Shown one piece after another: positions 46,990-55,059 of a stretch of DNA of 64,000 nucleotides (the stretch's first letter is position 1; each line of letters begins with the position of its first letter). The stretch lies in the NCBI RefSeq assembly GCF_000332515.2, contig NZ_AOGZ02000008.1, positions 366,366-430,365 on the forward strand, in the 5' to 3' direction. A program made the position numbers and the translations under genes. This DNA is from Leptospira wolbachii serovar Codice str. CDC (GTDB taxonomy: Bacteria > Spirochaetota > Leptospiria > Leptospirales > Leptospiraceae). The notes below the pieces were generated by a model that was given only the letters and a program-made list of their open reading frames with translations, did not search any database and was not told where the DNA came from.

Positions 46990-47850
46990 TCACTCCGAAG
47001 GTAATGAAAAGAAATGCGTTTGGATCTCTGATGCAGTTGGAATTCGGTGCGGAACTGCACTGTCGGCAATTAAAGTTCCGAAGTTATCCGTTGAAAAAAA
47101 CTGCGAAATTGCATGTTTTTTCTCGCCATTCACTATACCGGTTTTGATTCCATAGGGTAACAAAAGTTTTGCGGCATTGATTTTGGTAAACATACCGCCG
47201 GTGCCGGGGCCAGAAGGTCCAGTAGCTAAATTTTCAGTTTCTTTTGTAATTTCGGTAAATAAATCGATTTTAGAATCTTCTTTTAAAAAACCATCCACAC
47301 CAGTCAGGATGAGGAGGAGGTCAGCCCCCACAATAGAGGCCACAATCGCTGAAAGTATATCGTTATCGCCTAAGTTGATTTCTTCTGTAGACACGGAATC
47401 GTTTTCATTGACGATTGGGAGGATTCCCCAATCCAAAAGTTGACGAAACGTTTGTTTTAGGTTCGTAAAACTTTTTTCTTCGTTTAAGTCTTTTCTTCCA
47501 AAAAGAATTTGTGCCATAGGAATATTGACACGACTAAAAAAACTTTCATAAAGATTCAAAAGTTTATTTTGACCCATGGCAGCAAATGCCTGTTTTTCGG
47601 CGAGAGTGGTTTTGCCATTGGGAACATTCCCATTTTTATCGCCCAAAAGTTTTTTTCCTTGGGCTATGGCACCAGACGAAACAAGAATGACTTCTTTTCC
47701 TTGGTCTCGTAAACTTCGAATGTCACCGACTAAATCGTATAAAAAGTCATTAATTTTGGATTCTTCACCGGAAACACGAGCACTTCCGATTTTCACAACA
47801 ATGAGTTTTGCTTTTTGAATGGAGTCTAAAAATTCCTTACGTGTTTTCAT
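46990..47850 (-). CDS. proB: Glutamate 5-kinase, short form without PUA domain
   Basis: 286 residues comprising only the amino-acid-kinase domain; E. coli ProB (367) has an extra C-terminal PUA domain that is missing here. Motifs: [72 protein letters not shown]. It phosphorylates glutamate, the first step of proline synthesis, and is normally proline-inhibited through the kinase domain. It overlaps obgE by 14 bp and precedes proA by 3 bp. Confidence 0.94.
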   Translation of the reverse strand: MKTRKEFLDSIQKAKLIVVKIGSARVSGEESKINDFLYDLVGDIRSLRDQGKEVILVSSGAIAQGKKLLGDKNGNVPNGKTTLAEKQAFAAMGQNKLLNLYESFFSRVNIPMAQILFGRKDLNEEKSFTNLKQTFRQLLDWGILPIVNENDSVSTEEINLGDNDILSAIVASIVGADLLLILTGVDGFLKEDSKIDLFTEITKETENLATGPSGPGTGGMFTKINAAKLLLPYGIKTGIVNGEKKHAISQFFSTDNFGTLIADSAVPHRIPTASEIQTHFFSLPSE

Positions 47851-48862
47851 AAACTAACTTCGTTTTTTCAGGGAAAAATACTTTATCAATACGTTCGAGT
47901 AGGTAGTCTAGGTTTGATTCCTTGTCCGCGGAAATACAAATGATTTCTCCTAAATGGGAATAGTTCTTTTGAATTTCTGCAGTGAATTCGGGATCATTAT
48001 CCCAGATGTCCATTTTGTTAATCACAATTAGAAATTTTTTACCAAGAAGAGTTTGGTTGTAATTTCCAAGTTCACTTCGTAACATTTCCAATTCTTCTTC
48101 GAGTTGTAAATTTCCCCCGTCGAATAAAAACAAAATCCCTTGTACCCTTTCAATGTGTTTGAGAAAACTAATGCCAAGGCCCACACCACGAGAAGCCCCT
48201 TCAATGATTCCCGGAATGTCTGCTACCGTATAACGAAACAAATCTTCATGCCTATGCACCACACCCAAGTTAGGGGAGAGTGTTGTGAAGGCGTAACCGG
48301 CAATTTTAGGATGGGCATGCGTAATTTTTGCGAGTAGGGTTGACTTACCGGCGTTAGGAAGTCCCACAATTCCAATATCTGCGAGTAATTTTAGTTCTAA
48401 TAATAACGAAAGTTCGCCGCCTTCCTCTCCCGGTTGGCTGTATCTCGGTGCCTGTTGGATAGATGTTTTAAAAAACGTATTTCCTTTCCCACCGCGTCCC
48501 CCAGTGGCAATCGTAAAACTTTCTCCATCATGGTTAAAATCGTAGAGAAGTTCCATGGTCACTGAATCAAGGATTTGAGTTCCCACGGGAACTTTTAGAA
48601 TTAAATCTTCCCCGTTTTTTCCATGCCTGTTTTGTCCAAGGCCTGGTTCACCGTCACTCGCTGCATACAAACGGTCAGGGAGATAGTTTTCTAAAGTCAT
48701 CATTCGCCCTTCGGCTAAAATGATCACATCTCCGCCTTTCCCACCATCCCCACCGTCAGGGCCACCAAATTCGACAAATTTCTCTTTATGGAAATGGACA
48801 GAACCTGCCCCTCCGTGTCCGGCTCGAATTCGAATGGGTACTTCGTCGATAAATCCGCTCAT
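47837..48862 (-). CDS. obgE: Obg-family GTPase (CgtA/ObgE)
   Basis: 341 residues. The N-terminal glycine-rich Obg fold (about 1-158) opens [21 protein letters not shown] and contains [14 protein letters not shown]. The G domain has G1 [11 protein letters not shown] (about 166-176), G3 [10 protein letters not shown] and G4 INKMD. No acidic C-terminal tail is present. Obg helps late 50S assembly and links it to ppGpp. It lies after the rpmA terminator in the usual rplU-rpmA-obgE order, so read-through or a private promoter in the 77-bp gap must drive the seven genes from obgE to rsfS. Confidence 0.96.
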   Translation of the reverse strand: MSGFIDEVPIRIRAGHGGAGSVHFHKEKFVEFGGPDGGDGGKGGDVIILAEGRMMTLENYLPDRLYAASDGEPGLGQNRHGKNGEDLILKVPVGTQILDSVTMELLYDFNHDGESFTIATGGRGGKGNTFFKTSIQQAPRYSQPGEEGGELSLLLELKLLADIGIVGLPNAGKSTLLAKITHAHPKIAGYAFTTLSPNLGVVHRHEDLFRYTVADIPGIIEGASRGVGLGISFLKHIERVQGILFLFDGGNLQLEEELEMLRSELGNYNQTLLGKKFLIVINKMDIWDNDPEFTAEIQKNYSHLGEIICISADKESNLDYLLERIDKVFFPEKTKLVYENT

Positions 48863-48881
48863 AATATCCTTTGGTCAAAAA

Positions 48882-48915
48882 AAAACCCGTTTAAGGAAAT
48901 CCTAAAACGGGTTTT
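48882..48915 (-). terminator. Strong rho-independent terminator between rpmA and obgE
   Basis: An 11-bp perfect stem (48882-48892 with 48905-48915, core ACCCGTTT/AAACGGGT) extended by an inner AGG/CCT pair, closed by a short loop, and followed on the minus strand by nine T residues. It ends the rplU-prp-rpmA transcript inside what would otherwise be one ten-gene operon, and so probably sets a lower level for obgE and the genes after it. Confidence 0.88.
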
Positions 48916-48939
48916 GCCTCTTCTCTGTAAGAGAGAGGA

Positions 48940-49197
48940 TTATACTTTCGGGTAAACGGAGATTTGTTGTCTTTCTCTCGTTACATGTTCGAAAGTCACA
49001 ATCCCGTCAACTAATGCAAATAGAGTATGGTCACGACCAATCCCTACGTTTTTTCCAGGTTTGTATTCAGTTCCTCTTTGGCGAACGATGATGTTACCTG
49101 CGATGGCGAATTGCCCGCCGTAAACTTTTACACCAAGTCTTTTCGATACCGAATCACGACCGTTCTTTGTGGATCCCCCACCTTTCTTTGTAGCCAT
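48940..49197 (-). CDS. rpmA: 50S ribosomal protein L27
   Basis: 85 residues beginning [16 protein letters not shown], the mature-type N-terminus that reaches into the peptidyl-transferase centre. The rest is typical ([33 protein letters not shown]). AAAGGGG is a strong Shine-Dalgarno sequence. The in-frame codon two before the ATG is the Prp stop, so no N-terminal extension of the Firmicute kind can exist. It is translated after prp, three bases downstream. Confidence 0.97.
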   Translation of the reverse strand: MATKKGGGSTKNGRDSVSKRLGVKVYGGQFAIAGNIIVRQRGTEYKPGKNVGIGRDHTLFALVDGIVTFEHVTRERQQISVYPKV

Positions 49198-49200
49198 TGT

Positions 49201-49530
49201 TTACCCCTTTATTATTTCGTCTTGGATGGAAATCGCTTCGGAATGAGTGGAAGCTAAGCTTTTAAGTCCAAACTCGACCATGGAAAGTAGGCTTTGGTAG
49301 CCATCCCTTTGGTCCATTTTTACTAAAAACTCTAAGTGTCCGTCTCGTTTTTCTTCCGATTCCAAACTGTTTTGTGATGCCAAATATGAGTGTGCACTCT
49401 GAACAAGAGTGGAAACTCCAGCACACAAAAGATTTTCGCCATTTGAACCTAAGTTCTTTGGAGAATGACCTTTCAGTTGGATTCCAGCGATTATCCCTCC
49501 TAAATTTTTAAAAATCTTACTATAAATCAA
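49201..49530 (-). CDS. prp: Prp-type ribosomal-processing cysteine protease (YsxB family)
   Basis: 109 residues, between rplU and rpmA as in Firmicutes. TTG 49530 directly abuts the rplU stop. The catalytic dyad is visible: His22 in LKGHSPKN and Cys36 in NLLCAGVSTL. In Staphylococcus aureus Prp removes an N-terminal extension from L27. L27 encoded next door has no extension, so this enzyme must have another substrate, another function, or be a leftover. The family assignment is good; the activity is inferred. Confidence 0.87.
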   Translation of the reverse strand: MIYSKIFKNLGGIIAGIQLKGHSPKNLGSNGENLLCAGVSTLVQSAHSYLASQNSLESEEKRDGHLEFLVKMDQRDGYQSLLSMVEFGLKSLASTHSEAISIQDEIIKG

Positions 49531-49839
49531 TTATCCGTTGATAGATACTACTTGGAGTTTTTGGAGTTGTTGTCTATGACCCCAAGATCTCTTGTAGTTC
49601 TTTCTTTTTTTGTATTTAAAGCCGTGGATTTTTTCACCCTTACAGTCTTCTAATACCTTTAAAGTCACTTTGGCACCGGAAAGCGCTGGCGATCCAATGT
49701 TTACTTTATTGTTATCGGAAAGGAGTAGGACTTTTGTTTCTACTGTACTTCCGACCGAGTTTCCTGTTTTTTCTGCGACGAATACCTGGTCAGGAGACAC
49801 TTTAAATTGTTTGGCTCCAAGTTCAATGATGGCGAACAT
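49531..49839 (-). CDS. rplU: 50S ribosomal protein L21
   Basis: 102 residues. Family blocks: MFAIIELGAKQFKV at the start, VLLLSDNNKVNIGSPAL, HGFKYKKRKNYKRSWGHRQQ near the C-terminus. It binds 23S rRNA and needs L20 for assembly. It is the first gene of the rplU-prp-rpmA transcript. In the 118-bp divergent region to typA a minus-strand TTGACA occurs at 49901-49906, but no convincing -10 lies 16-18 bp from it. Confidence 0.96.
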   Translation of the reverse strand: MFAIIELGAKQFKVSPDQVFVAEKTGNSVGSTVETKVLLLSDNNKVNIGSPALSGAKVTLKVLEDCKGEKIHGFKYKKRKNYKRSWGHRQQLQKLQVVSING

Positions 49840-49957
49840 ATAACTATCCTAATCTCTTTCTCGAATGTAGTTCTTACCAGGATTTCTGATAGGCACCTCT
49901 TGTCAAACGCAAATCCCCATTTACAGCCTAAGTGGATTGGAATTTCTGGTAAAAACA

Positions 49958-51766
49958 ATGGAAATTCGCAACATCGCCATCATCGCACACGTCGACCACG
50001 GTAAGACGACACTCACAGATTGTATCCTTCGCCATACGGGCGCCGTAACCGCGAAAGAAGACCGAGAGAGAATCATGGACTCCAATGCATTGGAGCAAGA
50101 AAAAGGGATTACGATCCTTGCCAAAAACACCTCGGTTAAGTATAAAGGAACCCGCATTAATATCGTAGACACTCCAGGCCACGCTGACTTCGGAGGAGAG
50201 GTGGAACGAGTATTGTCCATGACAGACTGTACACTTTTACTTGTGGATGCTTTTGACGGGCCCATGCCACAAACTAGGTTTGTACTCGGTAAGTCACTCC
50301 AACTAGGCCACAAACCGATTGTAGTGGTAAATAAGGTAGATAGAGAAGGGGCAAGACCAGGTTTCTCCGTGGATAAGGTATTTGATTTATTCAGTGATCT
50401 AGGTGCCACAGAAGAACAGTTAGACTTCCCTATCATCTATGCTTCCGCAAAACAAGGATGGGCGGTAAATCACCTATCAGAAGTTCCAGGATCCAACATT
50501 GAACCACTTCTAGATAAAGTTTTAGAACACGTTCCTCCTGTGAAAAGAGATAGTGATAAAGCACTTCAGTTCCAAGTCACAGCTCTTGACTATAATGAGT
50601 ATGTGGGTCGTATTGCCATTGGTAAAATCTACCAAGGTACTATGAAAAAAGGTGCGGATGTCACTCTTGCCAAAACTAACGGAACCACTGCTAATTATAA
50701 AATTACAAAACTCTATGGATACGAAGGACTCACTCGTTATGAAATCGATGAAGCGGGGTCTGGAGATATCGTGGCTATGGCGGGAATTCCAGATGTGTTT
50801 ATCGGGGACACCGTCTGTGACCTCGGCAATCCACTGCCACTTCCTGCCATCCAAGTAGAAGAGCCAACTGTTTCCATGTTCTTTATGGTCAACAACTCTC
50901 CGTTTGCTGGTAAAGAAGGAAAGTATGTAACCACACGGAACCTTCGCGAACGTCTTGATAGGGAATTAGAAACCAACGTAGCTCTTCGTTTAGAAGAAAC
51001 AGAAGATAAAGATCGTTTTAAAATTTTAGGACGTGGGGAACTTCACTTATCCATCCTCATTGAAAACATGCGAAGAGAAGGATACGAACTCCAAGTATCT
51101 CGTCCCGAAGTGATCATTAAATACAATGAAGCGAATGAGAAGATTGAACCTTACGAAACACTCGTAATGGATCTACCTGACCAATTCTCTGGTGCTTGTA
51201 TCCAAGAACTCAACCGTCGTAAGGGAGAGTTACAAGGAATGGATGCTCATACTTCTGGAATCACTCGAGTGGAATACATCATTCCCACAAGAGGACTTAT
51301 CGGATTTAGAGGGCACTTCATTTCTGAAACACGTGGGGAAGGGGTTATGTCTAGCCGTTTCCTTAAGTTTGATAAATACAAAGGTGAAATTCCAGGTCGT
51401 AAAAACGGAGCTCTTATTTCTATGGACTCTGGAGATTCGACTGCTTATGCTCTTTGGAAAGTTCAGGAACGTGGGGATCTTTTCATTGAACCACAAGTTG
51501 CCGTTTATCCTGGAATGATCCTTGGAATGAACAGTCGTGACTCTGATTTAGAAGTAAACCCAGTGCGTGAAAAGAAATTAACCAACGTTCGAGCTTCTGG
51601 TTCGGATGAAGCGATCCGCCTCATCCCTCCAAGAAAACTAACATTGGAACAATCCATTGAATTTTTGGATGATGATGAACTTTTGGAAGTAACTCCACAA
51701 AGTTTACGTCTTCGCAAAAAAGTTTTGGATGCAAGTATGAGAAAAAGATCTGGAAGTGGTCGTTAG
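49958..51766 (+). CDS. typA: Translational GTPase TypA/BipA
   Basis: 602 residues from ATG 49958; a TTG 21 bp upstream is unlikely. G1 is [10 protein letters not shown] (about 10-19), switch region [14 protein letters not shown]3 [10 protein letters not shown]4 [10 protein letters not shown]. The EF-G-like domains III and V follow, with the TypA-specific C-terminus ([49 protein letters not shown]). It acts in 50S assembly at low temperature and in stress adaptation. It is a single gene with a terminator. Confidence 0.97.
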   Translation: MEIRNIAIIAHVDHGKTTLTDCILRHTGAVTAKEDRERIMDSNALEQEKGITILAKNTSVKYKGTRINIVDTPGHADFGGEVERVLSMTDCTLLLVDAFDGPMPQTRFVLGKSLQLGHKPIVVVNKVDREGARPGFSVDKVFDLFSDLGATEEQLDFPIIYASAKQGWAVNHLSEVPGSNIEPLLDKVLEHVPPVKRDSDKALQFQVTALDYNEYVGRIAIGKIYQGTMKKGADVTLAKTNGTTANYKITKLYGYEGLTRYEIDEAGSGDIVAMAGIPDVFIGDTVCDLGNPLPLPAIQVEEPTVSMFFMVNNSPFAGKEGKYVTTRNLRERLDRELETNVALRLEETEDKDRFKILGRGELHLSILIENMRREGYELQVSRPEVIIKYNEANEKIEPYETLVMDLPDQFSGACIQELNRRKGELQGMDAHTSGITRVEYIIPTRGLIGFRGHFISETRGEGVMSSRFLKFDKYKGEIPGRKNGALISMDSGDSTAYALWKVQERGDLFIEPQVAVYPGMILGMNSRDSDLEVNPVREKKLTNVRASGSDEAIRLIPPRKLTLEQSIEFLDDDELLEVTPQSLRLRKKVLDASMRKRSGSGR

Positions 51767-51821
51767 AAAAAACGCACCATTAACTCTGACGTAAAGTTGA
51801 TCTAGAAGTCAGAACAGATTC

Positions 51822-51853
51822 AAAAAAGGGACTAAATGTTTAGTCCCTTTTTT
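51822..51853. terminator. Bidirectional terminator between typA and the AsmA-like gene
   Basis: A perfect 15-bp inverted repeat (core AAAGGGACTAAA / TTTAGTCCCTTT) with flanking A and T runs on both sides, so it can end transcripts from both converging genes. The rest of the 102-bp gap shows nothing else. Confidence 0.88.
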
Positions 51854-51868
51854 ATGTACTTTTCGTAT

Positions 51869-53317
51869 TTAGAAACCGAGTCCTTTGAGTGCATCTCCTG
51901 CACCTGGAATTTTTTTCAAGGCATCGCTGGCTTTCCCTTTGATGACTTCCTTCACAGCCCCGCCAATCAAATCAGTAAGTGTTCCAAGACCCACACCGAG
52001 TTCTACACTCGGATTACGAATGTCTCCATAAGTCCGAAAGGGAATGAAAAGTCTTTCGTCTTTGACTAGATTTCCCACAATTTTATTTCGAAGGGCTTTT
52101 GTATCCCCTTGGCCTTTGGTGGCTTGTTTGATTTTTTCATCCAAAGATGCCAAAGACTTTTTGGATTCATCTTCATCATACAACATTCCCATTTTCATTT
52201 CATGATAGTTGGTGGTTGTAACTATATAAGACCCTTTGGTAATTTGTAGGTCATAGTTTTTTGTAGGGAAGGTGGGTTCATCCAAAAAAGTAACCTTACC
52301 ATTGCTATATTCTACTTTAAAGGATACATCTTTTTTAAGTTCCGCTTTTTCTTTTAGTTTATCTAGTTTGAGTCCGGCTTGGTTCATTACAGGAAGTTCT
52401 CCCGCAATCGCATCAAAAGCCGCAAATCCAGAAACAAAAGAATCTTCTTTCATGGTCACTTCGTAAATGACTTTGGGATTCACAAGTCCAGACTTCACAA
52501 CAAAAGGAACCACCTTTCCCTCGGTTTCTAATAAAAACTTAGCAGCTTCTTTTTTGTTTCTACCAACAATTGTCACATCAGCATCAAAATTTACATCCAC
52601 GCTGTTATGCGATTCCAAGTCACTTCCATCAATGTCTATATCCTTCAGTTCTAAATCCAATTTCTGGATTTGGATTTGTTGGCCAGTTTTACGCATATTC
52701 ACTTGGATATTGCCGTCCTGGATTCCGACAAGACCCATCCTTATGGCAATAGGAATGTCTTTGATAGAAAACGGTCCCGAAGGAGGGGCACTCGCTTGTT
52801 CTTTCGCCTCTTCCTCGGCTTCTTTTTTCTTTTCTGCAATTGCTTCTGCTGAAAGTGCTGGGTTCTTTTCTCCATCTACAATCTTTGGCGTTTTAAAAAG
52901 AGAGGTGAGGTTGTTTCCTCCATCTTCATTCATAGTGAGAGAAATCACAGGTTGTTTTAGAACAATTTTATTTACCTTTAAGGTTTTCGTCAGCAGAGCC
53001 AAAAAAGAAATTTTTACATCGGCTTTTCCGAGTTGGATGAGACCTTTGGGTTTCGATTTCCTTTCGTCCAGTGGAGTTCCTTTGTTCGCCACTTCATCGC
53101 GGGGAGCAAGGATGATCCCTTCAATCTCAATTCCGGAAAGGACATTGATTAGGTTGATGTTGACTGATTCTACATGGGCACGCACATTGATTGCGGATTC
53201 GATTTGTTTGACAAGAAAACTGGGTGTGATAAAACTCCCAGCAAAAACTAATGCGATGATTACAACGAGAAGAATGCTTGCGATCACCGCACCAATTCCA
53301 TACCCTATTTTTTTCAT
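51869..53317 (-). CDS. AsmA-like membrane protein
   Basis: 482 residues from ATG 53317, which has AGGAG 6 bp upstream; ATG 53338 would add seven residues. A membrane helix (about 5-28) leads to a long periplasmic part beginning with the AsmA-type pattern ITPSFLVKQIESAINVRAHVESVNINLINVLSGIEIEGI and LLTKTLKVNKIVLKQPVISL. A Lys/Glu/Ala-rich linker (about 155-185) separates it from a second beta-rich part. The C-terminus (TDLIGGAVKEVIKGKASDALK) is the family's helical tail. AsmA-like proteins are thought to move phospholipids or help outer-membrane biogenesis. The DUF3805-like gene lies 82 bp upstream on the same strand. Confidence 0.78.
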   Translation of the reverse strand: MKKIGYGIGAVIASILLVVIIALVFAGSFITPSFLVKQIESAINVRAHVESVNINLINVLSGIEIEGIILAPRDEVANKGTPLDERKSKPKGLIQLGKADVKISFLALLTKTLKVNKIVLKQPVISLTMNEDGGNNLTSLFKTPKIVDGEKNPALSAEAIAEKKKEAEEEAKEQASAPPSGPFSIKDIPIAIRMGLVGIQDGNIQVNMRKTGQQIQIQKLDLELKDIDIDGSDLESHNSVDVNFDADVTIVGRNKKEAAKFLLETEGKVVPFVVKSGLVNPKVIYEVTMKEDSFVSGFAAFDAIAGELPVMNQAGLKLDKLKEKAELKKDVSFKVEYSNGKVTFLDEPTFPTKNYDLQITKGSYIVTTTNYHEMKMGMLYDEDESKKSLASLDEKIKQATKGQGDTKALRNKIVGNLVKDERLFIPFRTYGDIRNPSVELGVGLGTLTDLIGGAVKEVIKGKASDALKKIPGAGDALKGLGF

Positions 53318-53399
53318 ATTATCTCCTGATTTCAGCACTAAAGAGTGGAATTGAGACTAAGGGAAAATCGGGTTCTGTAAAGTAAAAAAGGGAAAGAAA

Positions 53400-53828
53400 T
53401 TAATTCAATATCCGAACTGAGCTAATAATGTTCGTTAACTGCTGGAAAAGTTCATCACCTACTTCTTCATCCGAGTTGTAAGTCACAAGGATCATCCGCA
53501 TCTGGTTAGCAACCATATAGACCATCCATACTCGGTCTTCTTTTTGAAATTCACAAGCGCGGATCGAGGAACCTTCGTTGTTTTCGAACACTGCCACGTT
53601 TTCTGCGTCATAGTCAATTTCGTGGATTTTTAGATAATTTTCTAATTCTAAATCCACATCAAAATCTTCTAATTTGGATTCAAAGGCATAAACTTGTAAA
53701 GCGCCTCCACCGTTCGGGTGGAAAAAGGCTGGAATTTCTTCCACAACCATTTGTTCCCAGTCGGCAGGAAAAAGAAAGGAATACCAACCTTGTGGGGATC
53801 GAAATTGTTTGTACATTGGCCTTGTCAT
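53400..53828 (-). CDS. Small soluble protein, possibly DUF3805 family
   Basis: 142 residues without signal peptide or membrane helix; ATG 53828 has AAGGGA at good spacing. It opens SPQGWYSFLFPADWEQ and continues as alternating strands (FHPNGGGALQVYAF, RVWMVYMVANQMRMILVTY), ending in an amphipathic helix (ELFQQLTNIISSVRIL). This matches my memory of small 'DUF3805' proteins, which resemble the PsbP/Mog1 fold; that assignment is tentative. It precedes the AsmA-like gene on the same strand, so the two may be expressed together. Function unknown. Confidence 0.6.
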   Translation of the reverse strand: MTRPMYKQFRSPQGWYSFLFPADWEQMVVEEIPAFFHPNGGGALQVYAFESKLEDFDVDLELENYLKIHEIDYDAENVAVFENNEGSSIRACEFQKEDRVWMVYMVANQMRMILVTYNSDEEVGDELFQQLTNIISSVRILN

Positions 53829-53875
53829 AAGAAATCCCTTTTCTTTCCAATAAATCTTTGGAGTAATGGCAGTAA

Positions 53876-54886
53876 ATGATTTTCAAAAGAAAATGGTATT
53901 TCCCCATACTGATTCTCTTCCTTTCCGCCACTTCTTTGGGAAGTCTTTTCGCACAAGTTTCTGGTTATGAATCTGCATACCCTTCTGCTTATTTGCTCGG
54001 ACTCTCATCCACGGGAGTGGTTAGCTCAAACCCCATGGGAAGTCTTTATGGAAACAGTGCTTTTTTGTCAAACCAGGCAAAACACATCGTGGATGGAGGA
54101 GTAAACGGAAGTTATGCGAATCCAAAAACTTCTCCTTTGTATCTTTCAGGAGCTGCCTATTTTTCCTATTCCGATTCCTTGGGTTTCGGATTTCGGGGCA
54201 AACCTGTTTTCTTAAGATCCTTTCCTGCAGATGAAAGATTTTCCAATTATGCCTTCCAAGGTTTTGTTAGCTGGAAATGGAATGAGAATCTTTCTTTTGC
54301 CTTACATTTAGGACCAGGAATTTCTGGAAGAATGGGTGGTTATAGTTCGTATTCCTGGAACGTATCTGCCTCTACGGCTTTCCAGTATGGAAATTTTCGG
54401 CTGGGTGTGATTTTAGAATCTCCTGGCAGTTACCGTTTTGATAAATATCTAGGATCAGAAAAATTAAAAGAAAGGCTTCCTGAACGATTATTAGTCGGTG
54501 TTGGTTATAAAATTACGGAATACATTGATTTACAAATTGAAGGGAACCGAACATTCTTTGAGAAATCTCACCTATCGTTAAACGGAGGTGATAACTCATT
54601 TCAATATCCGTTACGTGCAATGTATGCAGGTAACATTGGGTTAGCGATAGGGAAAATGGAATCATTCCAATTGATTTCGGGATTAGGAAGAGAGTTCCGT
54701 GCCGAGTCATCCTCTTTAAGAGGTTTTTATACTGCTTCCCTGGGGGTTGCGGGTTCTATCTTCCCCAAAGAACTCGGGGAAGGGTATTTGTATGCAGTCT
54801 CATTGCAAAGATCGGGACTGAGTGTTCCCGAGAGAGAGGGAGCCGAGACGAGAGCCGCCTTTCAAATCCAAATCCAGTTCCAATGA
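53876..54886 (+). CDS. Probable outer-membrane beta-barrel protein
   Basis: 336 residues. A long signal peptide (basic MIFKRK, core about 8-24) ends at SLFAQ. The rest alternates short hydrophobic strands and Gly/Ser/Tyr-rich turns (SGAAYFSYSDSLGFGF, LSFALHLGPGIS, LLVGVGYKITEYIDLQIEG, FQLISGLGREF) and finishes FQIQIQFQ, a strand suited to the barrel closing signal. This resembles FadL/UPF0164-like or porin-type barrels of Leptospira, but I do not recognise the family. It stands alone after a divergent 47-bp gap. Confidence 0.68.
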   Translation: MIFKRKWYFPILILFLSATSLGSLFAQVSGYESAYPSAYLLGLSSTGVVSSNPMGSLYGNSAFLSNQAKHIVDGGVNGSYANPKTSPLYLSGAAYFSYSDSLGFGFRGKPVFLRSFPADERFSNYAFQGFVSWKWNENLSFALHLGPGISGRMGGYSSYSWNVSASTAFQYGNFRLGVILESPGSYRFDKYLGSEKLKERLPERLLVGVGYKITEYIDLQIEGNRTFFEKSHLSLNGGDNSFQYPLRAMYAGNIGLAIGKMESFQLISGLGREFRAESSSLRGFYTASLGVAGSIFPKELGEGYLYAVSLQRSGLSVPEREGAETRAAFQIQIQFQ

Positions 54887-54895
54887 AGAACACCA

Positions 54896-54916
54896 TTTGT
54901 TTAATATTTAAGCAAA
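54896..54916. other. AT-rich hairpin after the outer-membrane protein gene
   Basis: TTTGTTTAA pairs with TTAAGCAAA (one G-U pair) around a 3-nt loop, 9 bp after the stop codon at 54886. No U-run follows, so termination would be weak. It may equally be an operator for the next gene. Confidence 0.35.
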
Positions 54917-54979
54917 TTGGATGGTTTCCATAATTGGTTTCTACCCCTTCCGCTGAAGATTGGGGCAGATTGTAGAGAA

Positions 54980-55059
54980 ATATAGGATAATCTGACTTCT
55001 TTAGGCGAGATGCACTGTCGGTACGATACTTGCATCTAAATAAGAAAGGTATCCTATAT
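54980..55059 (+). promoter_or_regulatory. Long imperfect leader hairpin sequestering SD and start codon of the GAF-PP2C gene
   Basis: Four stacked helices can form: ATATAGGATA (54980-54989) with TATCCTATAT (55050-55059); 54996-55003 with 55041-55048 (one C-A mismatch, one G-U pair); AGATGCA (55008-55014) with TGCATCT (55031-55037); and an apical 5-bp stem (55016-55020 with 55024-55028). The Shine-Dalgarno sequence AAGAAAGG (55042-55049) lies in the second helix and the A and U of the AUG (55058-55059) in the first. Translation would need the structure to open, by heat, a protein or a ligand. The rest of the 171-bp gap has no gene. Confidence 0.5.

Noticed and set aside
49901..49906. Minus-strand TTGACA as the rplU promoter
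   Set aside because: The -35 is perfect but nothing like TATAAT stands at the right distance, so it is noted only in the rplU entry.
49921..50436. Minus-strand frame of 171 codons opposite typA
   Set aside because: Antisense to the conserved GTPase domain; Ser-rich composition and no motif.
52467..53354. Long plus-strand open frame (295 codons) opposite the AsmA-like gene
   Set aside because: It is fully antisense to a gene with a clear signal anchor and family pattern; its translation is Ser/Phe/Thr-rich with no domain, as expected from the mirrored reading of a Lys/Glu-rich gene.
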